Assembly (NCBI GenBank): GCA_937894535.1
Contig: CALBHI010000142.1
Coordinates: forward strand, 1-5,946
Direction of reading: 5' to 3'
DNA length: 5,946 bases
From: an uncultured Verrucomicrobiota bacterium
GTDB taxonomy: Bacteria > Verrucomicrobiota > Kiritimatiellia > CAIVKH01
Part shown: in pieces, positions 1-4,156 of the stretch
Position numbering within the stretch: position 1 is the stretch's first letter
Layout: every line of letters starts with the position of its first letter
The notes under the pieces: generated by a model
Databases searched by the model: none
Seen by the model: the letters and a program-made list of their open reading frames with translations, nothing else
Told to the model about the DNA's origin: nothing
Position numbers and translations under genes: made by a program

Positions 1-1
1 G

Positions 2-562
2 ACCCTCGACCTCTCGCGCGAATACGAGGAGCCTGACGTCAAGGCGTACATCGACCTCGCCGCTCGGGCCGACCTGAAGATCATCGGCAAGATCCGCCAT
101 GCCCCGCTGCCGCGCAGCTACTATGCGCTGCTGCAGGAAGCCCTGACCAACGCGCGCAAGTACGAGAAAGCGGCATGGAGCCACCTGTCCGGCATCGAGC
201 AACCGGAGATCGTCGCCGAAGTCGCCGACCTCCTGTTGCGCATGGAGGGGCTGCGCTGGTCGTTCTGTACCGCGCATGTGAACGACGGATTGTTCGTTTC
301 GCTGCGCAGCAGCGAACGCGGCGCGCGGTGCAGCCAATTGCTGCGTTCCGTGATCGCCCGGAAAGGATCGTCGGGCGGACACGACAGCATGGCCGCCGGC
401 TTCATGGACCTGTCAGGCCTGACCGAGGGCGAACGCCTTGACCGCCGCCGAAACCTGGTCGGGGCGATCCTCGGCAAGATCTTCCGCAAATCCCCGATCG
501 ACTACGACCGCATCGAACAGCTCTCCCAGCCGCTCTCGCACCAGCCTTCCGCCACTACCTGA
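2..562 (+). CDS. DHH/DHHA1 family phosphoesterase (NrnA-like), C-terminal part
   Basis: The gene enters from the left edge. The 186 visible residues are the end of a DHH-family phosphoesterase; the N-terminal DHH domain with the metal-binding aspartates lies outside. What is visible is the end of the linker (a helical stretch with RHAPLPRSYYALLQEAL) followed by a DHHA1 substrate-binding domain: a strand with SLRSS near residues 100-104 and the glycine-rich signature SSGGHDSMAAGF at about 123-134. In this family these residues bind the phosphate or nucleotide end of the substrate. Relatives such as NrnA degrade short oligoribonucleotides and dephosphorylate pAp in the cytoplasm; others hydrolyse cyclic dinucleotides or their linear products. 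The family call rests on the DHHA1 signature, and the exact substrate cannot be read from this half. The gene ends with TGA at 560-562. It is separated from the mre genes by about 1.1 kb of repeats and one small gene, so there is no sign of co-transcription with them. Confidence 0.88.
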   Translation, partial: TLDLSREYEEPDVKAYIDLAARADLKIIGKIRHAPLPRSYYALLQEALTNARKYEKAAWSHLSGIEQPEIVAEVADLLLRMEGLRWSFCTAHVNDGLFVSLRSSERGARCSQLLRSVIARKGSSGGHDSMAAGFMDLSGLTEGERLDRRRNLVGAILGKIFRKSPIDYDRIEQLSQPLSHQPSATT

Positions 563-611
563 TCATCCGGAACCGCGGAGGATGCGGTCGTTCGGTCTAG
601 GCCATTGAAAG

Positions 612-735
612 CTCGGGGACACACAATATGTCCGGGTCACCTTCACAAAAAGGGTGGCCATTCACTGTCCCCGTTTGCGGGTCCGAGCCGATGGGGTCCG
701 AGCCGATGGGGACAGAGCCTATGGGGACATACAAT
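612..735. repeat. REP-like cluster of GGGGACA motifs
   Basis: Four copies of GGGGACA/TGTCCCC fall in 124 bases: + strand at 615-621, 708-714 and 723-729, - strand at 666-672. Two + copies extend to a shared 13-mer, GGGGACA(C/T)ACAAT, at 615-627 and 723-735. CGGGGACA (614-621) and TGTCCCCG (666-673) form a perfect 8-bp inverted repeat. Inside it, GGTCACC (635-641) can pair with GGTGGCC (653-659) through one G-T pair, giving a nested stem with an 11-base loop. Short intergenic palindromes of this kind resemble REP elements moved by RAYT (IS200-like Y1) transposases; that link is inference, since no transposase gene is in the window. Confidence 0.65.
681..725. repeat. Three tandem copies of a 15-bp unit
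   Basis: GTCCGAGCCGATGGG occurs twice, identically, at 681-695 and 696-710. It is followed by a diverged third copy, GACAGAGCCTATGGG, at 711-725, and a fourth begins (GACA) at 726. The junctions between units create the GGGGTCC and GGGGACA motifs, so the tandem array is part of the larger motif cluster. The two identical copies suggest recent slippage or duplication. Confidence 0.8.
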
Positions 736-938
736 GCAGCATCCGCGCAGCCTCCGGGTTGGCGCATCCTGCTCCCGGGCAGGGGATTGCAGGACGTTTA
801 GTCCGGGCGCGGGACTGCAGCGTCGATGAAGATGAAGGGGCGGTCCATGGCGGGTAGAATGGGTGTCCCTCTCGAACCCATGGTATGGCACGCGTGTCGG
901 TGGTTGAACGGAGTGGCGGCAGGGAGGTCGGTAAGCAC

Positions 939-1397
939 ATGAACCATATACGGGTCGTGTTGATGCTGGTGTGCTCTGTCCCCGGTTGGGCGTCCGCGGT
1001 AACGCCGACGTCGTTTTTCTTCAACGACGGGGTTTATCCTGCTTCGGTTGCCCCGGCACATCATGGTCTTCCCGGGTTACCGGTCGAGTGGGTTGCCTTG
1101 GCCCGGGCACCTGGCACCAACGATGTGCTGGGGTATGTGGCCCGGTCGGAAACGGTCACCTGCCACGTTGCGGCATCGGGGGTGCTCACCTGTTCTGACG
1201 GGCAGGAAATCGCCAGCGATGGATGGACCGTACAGCAGATCTTTCAACTTCTGGCCGAGCACTACGCGGTCCTGCATACCCCGCAACGTGCGCTGCATGG
1301 GCTGCCGGTCGATGCCGTGGGGCCCTTAAGGGTGAACGAAACGTCCGCGCTAACCGTTGAAACGATGGAGTTGGAGTTCAAGAAGTCGACAGACTAG
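939..1397 (+). CDS. Hypothetical secreted protein, 152 aa
   Basis: I do not recognise this protein. From ATG 939 it begins with a short charged segment (MNHIR), a hydrophobic core (VVLMLVC) and a likely signal peptidase I site after ASA at residues 18-20, so the mature product would be about 132 residues in the periplasm or outside the cell. Cys12 is not in a lipobox context. The mature part has two cysteines, Cys75 and Cys85, close enough to form a disulfide. It has no transmembrane segment or catalytic motif that I can identify, and it ends in a short charged tail. An earlier in-frame ATG at 885 would add 18 residues before the hydrophobic stretch. I prefer 939 because it yields a clean signal peptide and follows GGGAGG at 922-927, although the 11-base spacing is long. 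Codons favour G/C in third position, which supports real coding. The gene is bracketed by GGGGACA repeats, and one inverted copy lies inside its signal-peptide codons, so it may be accessory. Reality as a gene is likely; function is unknown. Confidence 0.6.
   Translation: MNHIRVVLMLVCSVPGWASAVTPTSFFFNDGVYPASVAPAHHGLPGLPVEWVALARAPGTNDVLGYVARSETVTCHVAASGVLTCSDGQEIASDGWTVQQIFQLLAEHYAVLHTPQRALHGLPVDAVGPLRVNETSALTVETMELEFKKSTD
972..983 (-). repeat. Inverted copy of the GGGGACAGAGCA motif inside the coding region
   Basis: TGCTCTGTCCCC here is the exact reverse complement of the 12 bases at 1438-1449 and differs by one terminal base from the complement of 708-719. It encodes residues 12-15 (CSVP) of the small secreted protein. 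A 12-base match in a region dense with the same motif is unlikely to be unrelated to the repeats, but chance cannot be excluded. Confidence 0.5.
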
Positions 1398-1398
1398 G

Positions 1399-1460
1399 TG
1401 CTCGCCGGGGCGGTGTGGGGACACAGCAGGGCGGTGTGGGGACAGAGCATGCTCGCCGGG
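1399..1460. repeat. Duplicated 21-mer framed by an 11-bp direct repeat
   Basis: A 21-base unit beginning GGGCGGTGTGGGGACA occurs at 1408-1428 and again at 1429-1449, differing at one base (ACACAGCA versus ACAGAGCA). The pair is framed by identical 11-mers TGCTCGCCGGG at 1399-1409 and 1450-1460, overlapping the first unit by two bases. Each unit contains one GGGGACA (1417 and 1438), tying this block to the cluster upstream of the secreted-protein gene. The layout could reflect tandem duplication, or an insertion that duplicated its target. Confidence 0.75.
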
Positions 1461-1539
1461 AAAAGGGGGTGTGGCGTGATCGCATCGGTCGATTGGCTCG
1501 TTGTGGACGGGGGGTGCGTTGGGGTGCTCCCGTGCATGG

Positions 1540-1586
1540 TCCAAGGACTGGAAAAGGGCGGTTTGGTTTGTTCCAGGGGTTGGAAC
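1540..1586. promoter_or_regulatory. Pair of similar palindromes, possible operator
   Basis: TCCA-N5-TGGA occurs at 1540-1552 and again at 1572-1584. The second extends to a perfect 6-bp inverted repeat GTTCCA/TGGAAC (1570-1586) with a 5-base centre. Aligned over 14 bases the two sites match at 11 positions, and the three differences are all transitions. The centres are 32 bases apart, about three helical turns, so a dimeric regulator could bind both on one DNA face. They lie about 90-135 bases before the mreB start. No regulator is known from the sequence; the function is inference. Confidence 0.35.
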
Positions 1587-1627
1587 GTGATTGGTGGGGG
1601 GTAAACCAGATTATCGCTTGACGACAC

Positions 1628-1649
1628 GGTACTTCTGAACCACAGTACC
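1628..1649 (+). promoter_or_regulatory. Inverted repeat in the mreB leader
   Basis: GGTACT (1628-1633) and AGTACC (1644-1649) form a perfect 6-bp stem with a 10-base loop, ending 26 bases before the mreB ATG. It could be an operator or, if transcribed, a hairpin in the 5' leader. It is not followed by a T tract, so it is not an intrinsic terminator. Confidence 0.35.
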
Positions 1650-1675
1650 CGCACTTAAACCACGGATTGACCAAC

Positions 1676-2710
1676 ATGTTTGGCCACTTATTCAATTCTC
1701 TTTCCAACGACATCGGCATTGATCTTGGTACCGCCAACACGCTGGTCTACGTGCGTGATCGCGGTATCGTGTTGCGCGAGCCGTCGGTCGTGGCCATCCA
1801 AGCCGGCACCAGCCGGGTGTTGGCCGTAGGAGAGGAAGCCAAACGCATGTTGGGCCGCACCCCCGGCAGCATCGTCGCCATTCGCCCGCTCAAGGCCGGC
1901 GTGATCGCAGACTTCGAGATCACCGAGGCCATGCTCCGCTATTTCATTCGTAAAGTGCAGAACCGCCGCAAGTTGGTCCGTCCACGCGTCATCGTGGCCG
2001 TACCCAGCGGCATCACGGAGGTGGAGAAGCGCGCCGTCAAGGATTCCGCCGTTCATGCTGGTGCGCGGGAAGTGTTTTTGATTGAGGAACCGATGGCTGC
2101 GGCCATCGGGGTCGGCTTGCCGGTTCAGGAACCGGCCGGCAACATGATCGTGGACATCGGGGGCGGCACCACGGAAGTGGCGCTCATCTCGCTGGCCGGT
2201 ATTGTGTTCAGCCGTAGTGTTCGGGTGGGCGGAGATGAAATGGACGAAGCCATCGTCCAATATCTGAAGCGGGTTTATAATTTGATGATTGGCGAGCGTA
2301 CGGCGGAGGAGATCAAGATCTCCCTCGGATCGGCCTATCCTCTGGACGAGGAAATGACCATGGAGGTCAAGGGCCGGGACCTGGTCGCCGGTTTACCGAA
2401 GACGCTCACGTTGACTTCCGAGGAAGTCCGTGAGGCGTTGCAGGAACCGGTTACCGCCATTGTGGAAGCGGTGCGAATTACCTTGGAACGGTGCCCTCCT
2501 GAACTGTCCGCGGACCTGGTGGACCGCGGCATGGTGCTGGCGGGTGGCGGTTCCCTGTTGCGTGGACTGGACAAGTTGATCGCCGAACAGACCGGATTGC
2601 CGGTGCATGTGGCAGACGATCCGTTGAGCGCGGTGGCCGAAGGCACCGGCGTGGTCCTGCATGAGTTGAATTTCCTCCGCAAGGTGGCGCGCACCGAGCG
2701 CACCTACTAA
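1676..2710 (+). CDS. mreB: Rod-shape-determining protein MreB (bacterial actin)
   Basis: MreB is a cytoplasmic actin-like ATPase that forms membrane-bound filaments and positions the lateral-wall synthesis machinery (elongasome). The 344-residue product is full length for the family. The actin-fold ATP site is intact: phosphate-1 loop DIGIDLGTANT at residues 12-22, the IEEPMAAAIG segment with Glu137/Glu138 at 136-145, phosphate-2 loop VDIGGGTTE at 159-167, and the adenosine motif GMVLAGGGSLLRG at 285-297. The first residues (MFGHLFNSLSND) fit the short N-terminal membrane-binding helix seen in Gram-negative MreB. I chose ATG 1676 because homologs begin with MF- followed shortly by NDIGIDLG; an in-frame TTG at 1667 would add three residues. 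Neither start has a recognisable Shine-Dalgarno, unlike mreD and mrdA. It is first in the mreB-mreC-mreD-mrdA cluster, 55 bases before mreC with no terminator between. Confidence 0.97.
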   Translation: MFGHLFNSLSNDIGIDLGTANTLVYVRDRGIVLREPSVVAIQAGTSRVLAVGEEAKRMLGRTPGSIVAIRPLKAGVIADFEITEAMLRYFIRKVQNRRKLVRPRVIVAVPSGITEVEKRAVKDSAVHAGAREVFLIEEPMAAAIGVGLPVQEPAGNMIVDIGGGTTEVALISLAGIVFSRSVRVGGDEMDEAIVQYLKRVYNLMIGERTAEEIKISLGSAYPLDEEMTMEVKGRDLVAGLPKTLTLTSEEVREALQEPVTAIVEAVRITLERCPPELSADLVDRGMVLAGGGSLLRGLDKLIAEQTGLPVHVADDPLSAVAEGTGVVLHELNFLRKVARTERTY

Positions 2711-2765
2711 ATCCCTCCGTACTTCCGATCATCCTCCCGCCGCGTCGTCGTAACAGGACCGGGCC

Positions 2766-3620
2766 GTGTCGGCCCGCTCCGATTGGCAGGATTGGAATGT
2801 CGTGAATGATCGAACCTTGATTCGCTGGGTGATCGTCGCCGTGGTGGTGCTCGCCCTGCTCAACCTTCCCGTATCGCTGTCCTCCGGGATCAAGGCGATG
2901 TTCCGGGAAACTGCCCGTCCGCTGCAAAGCGCGGTCGATGGCCTGATCGGGGCCGCCCGGCATTTCTTTTCGTCGGTGGGCCGCATTCCCAGCCTGGCCC
3001 GTGAGAACGACCAACTCCGGTTGGAAGTGGCCCGCCTGCAGGCCGAACGCAACCAGACCCGTGCCTTGGAGGCGGAGAACGCCGAGTTGCGCCGCCAGCT
3101 GAAATTCGCCCCGCCACCCGAAACCGAATGGATTGCCGCCGAAGTGCTGGCCCGCAGTCGTGATGGATGGTGGCAGACCATCCGCCTGAACAAGGGCTCC
3201 GGCCATGGCATCGCCGAAAACATGGCGGTGGTTTCGCTGGACGGCCTGGTCGGCAAAACCGTCGCGGTTTCGCGCAACACCGCCGATGTGCTGTTGCTCT
3301 CCGACCCGGCCTGCAAGGTGTCCACCCGCATCCTCCGCACCGGTTCGTTTGGCGTGGTCAACGGGCGTGGCCCGTCCTGGTCCGGTCAGGTGTTCTGCCG
3401 GATGGAGTTCATTCACAAGAACGACGACATCGAGCCGGGCGACGAAGTGGTTGCATCCGGCCTTGGCGGCGTGTTCCCGGCGAACATTCCGATCGGGTAC
3501 ATCGACCGTGTCACCACCGACCACTCCGGCCTGTTCCAGCAGGCCGATGTCATCACCCATGCCGACCTCGGAAACCTTCGCTACGTCTTTGTGATGAAAC
3601 GGAAGGAAGCGGCGCCATGA
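2766..3620 (+). CDS. mreC: Rod-shape-determining protein MreC
   Basis: MreC is a bitopic inner-membrane protein whose periplasmic part forms oligomers and activates PBP2, linking MreB filaments to wall synthesis. The 284-residue product shows the usual layout: a short cytoplasmic N-terminus, one membrane segment at about 18-38, a coiled coil at about 77-113 rich in Glu/Arg/Leu heptads (ARENDQLRLEVARLQAE onward), then the beta-rich MreC domain with recognisable stretches such as the GLVGKTVAVS region, LLLSDPACKVSTRI, and the late GDEVVASGLGGVFPANIPIG segment. The start is GTG 2766, preceded by AGGA at 2755-2758 with 7-base spacing. A second in-frame GTG at 2802 would remove 12 residues ahead of the membrane segment and cannot be excluded. 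The TGA stop overlaps the mreD ATG (ATGA), which is typical of translational coupling. Confidence 0.95.
   Translation: MSARSDWQDWNVVNDRTLIRWVIVAVVVLALLNLPVSLSSGIKAMFRETARPLQSAVDGLIGAARHFFSSVGRIPSLARENDQLRLEVARLQAERNQTRALEAENAELRRQLKFAPPPETEWIAAEVLARSRDGWWQTIRLNKGSGHGIAENMAVVSLDGLVGKTVAVSRNTADVLLLSDPACKVSTRILRTGSFGVVNGRGPSWSGQVFCRMEFIHKNDDIEPGDEVVASGLGGVFPANIPIGYIDRVTTDHSGLFQQADVITHADLGNLRYVFVMKRKEAAP
3601..3609 (+). promoter_or_regulatory. Shine-Dalgarno for mreD
   Basis: GGAAGGAAG lies inside the last codons of mreC and ends 7 bases before ATG 3617. It fixes the mreD start and supports direct ribosome loading in addition to coupling from mreC. Confidence 0.7.
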
Positions 3621-4156
3621 AGGTGATCGCCCTGTTGTTCCTTCTGCTGGCCGGCACGGCCTTGCAGGCGTTCATCCCGGCGCTGACCTGGCTCGGGTAT
3701 GCCAGCACGCCGGTGCTCGGGGCGATCGTGGTGTACTACACGTTGTTCCGGGGCGGGGCGATGATGCTAGCGGCGGCGCTGCTCGGCGGATTATTCCAGG
3801 ACAGTTTGAGTTTGATCCCGATCGGCTATTCGTCATTCGGGTTCGCGGTGGGGGCGTTGATCATCGAGCGGTACCGCGAGGTGATCGTACTGCAGTCGCC
3901 GTTGACCCACATGGTGTTGACGTCGTTGCTGCATGCCGGGGTGACGGTATTTCTGGCCATGATGCTGGTGAAGGGGGATTTGATCGGTTGGCAGCCCGGT
4001 TGGCTGCTGCTGAAGGTAGCGGGTGCGGGCGCGCTCGGGCTGGTGACCGGCCCGGTGATCGTGGGATTGGCCCACCTGCTGGAAGAGAAACTTGGATTGA
4101 TTGAAGGAAGTTCCGACGATGAAGGCGCGAAACGCACCTACTACGGTATTGGATGA
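3617..4156 (+). CDS. mreD: Rod-shape-determining protein MreD
   Basis: MreD is a small polytopic inner-membrane protein of the elongasome that contacts MreC and influences PBP2 activation. The 179-residue product is of typical family length and almost wholly hydrophobic, with about six predicted membrane segments (roughly residues 3-24, 29-44, 46-62, 68-84, 97-117 and 128-153). The segment GGLFQDSLSLIPIGYSSFGF fits the conserved MreD pattern of a Gly-Leu-x-Gln-Asp turn followed by a Pro-x-Gly helix start. The C-terminus is charged and probably cytoplasmic (EGSSDDEGAKRTYYGIG). ATG 3617 overlaps the mreC stop by 4 bases and has a good Shine-Dalgarno. The last 38 bases are shared with the start of mrdA. 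MreD diverges strongly between phyla, so the call rests on membrane pattern plus position between mreC and PBP2. Confidence 0.92.
   Translation: MKVIALLFLLLAGTALQAFIPALTWLGYASTPVLGAIVVYYTLFRGGAMMLAAALLGGLFQDSLSLIPIGYSSFGFAVGALIIERYREVIVLQSPLTHMVLTSLLHAGVTVFLAMMLVKGDLIGWQPGWLLLKVAGAGALGLVTGPVIVGLAHLLEEKLGLIEGSSDDEGAKRTYYGIG
4104..4110 (+). promoter_or_regulatory. Shine-Dalgarno for mrdA inside mreD
   Basis: AAGGAAG, within the 3' end of mreD, is followed after 8 bases by ATG 4119. It decides the mrdA start; the ATG at 4153 overlapping the mreD stop is out of frame with mrdA. Confidence 0.7.

Larger units (their letters stand above)
563..938. other. Gene-free interval with repeats
   Basis: I find no convincing gene in these 376 bases. 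Short open frames exist on both strands, but they consist largely of repeat sequence and have no family resemblance. The left half (about 612-735) is the repeat cluster annotated separately. The right half (736-938) has no clear structure beyond a 5-bp stem around 799-815 and a TAGAAT hexamer at 855-860 that could be a -10 box for the downstream gene but has no matching -35. No convincing terminator follows the phosphoesterase gene. Confidence 0.6.
1398..1675 (+). other. Intergenic region upstream of mreB
   Basis: These 278 bases lie between the small secreted-protein gene and mreB. They start with the duplicated 21-mer (1399-1460), continue with G-rich sequence lacking a supported gene (1461-1535), and end with palindromic elements that may be regulatory (1540-1586 and 1628-1649). 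TTGACG at 1618-1623 resembles a -35 box, but nothing 16-18 bases downstream resembles a -10 box, so I do not call a promoter position. A promoter for the mre operon probably lies somewhere here, because the upstream neighbour is unrelated and repeats intervene. Confidence 0.5.

Noticed and set aside
567..595. Imperfect hairpin after the phosphoesterase stop codon as an intrinsic terminator
   Set aside because: The stem needs two bulges and no T tract follows, so it does not meet the pattern of an intrinsic terminator.
612..735. CRISPR array
   Set aside because: Repeat units are 7-15 bases and either contiguous or irregularly spaced, with no regular spacers and no cas gene in the window.
855..860. 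TAGAAT as a -10 box for the secreted-protein gene
   Set aside because: The hexamer is good, but the sequence 16-18 bases upstream (around ATGAAG) does not resemble a -35 box; a single hexamer is weak evidence.
605..891. Several short frames on both strands across the repeat cluster
   Set aside because: Their translations are mostly repeated peptides encoded by the tandem 15-mer (for example SRWGPSRWG or PHRLGPHRLG), so they are products of repeat structure and not genes.
1618..1623. TTGACG as the -35 box of an mreB promoter
   Set aside because: No -10-like hexamer occurs at a 16-19 base spacing, so the promoter cannot be placed on this evidence.
1688..2260. 190-residue - strand frame opposite mreB
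   Set aside because: It lies wholly within mreB, is histidine- and aspartate-rich in a way that mirrors mreB codons, and has no family resemblance.
2478..3560. 360-residue open frame on the - strand opposite mreB and mreC
   Set aside because: Same cause: it crosses two real genes on the other strand and has low-complexity composition without motifs.
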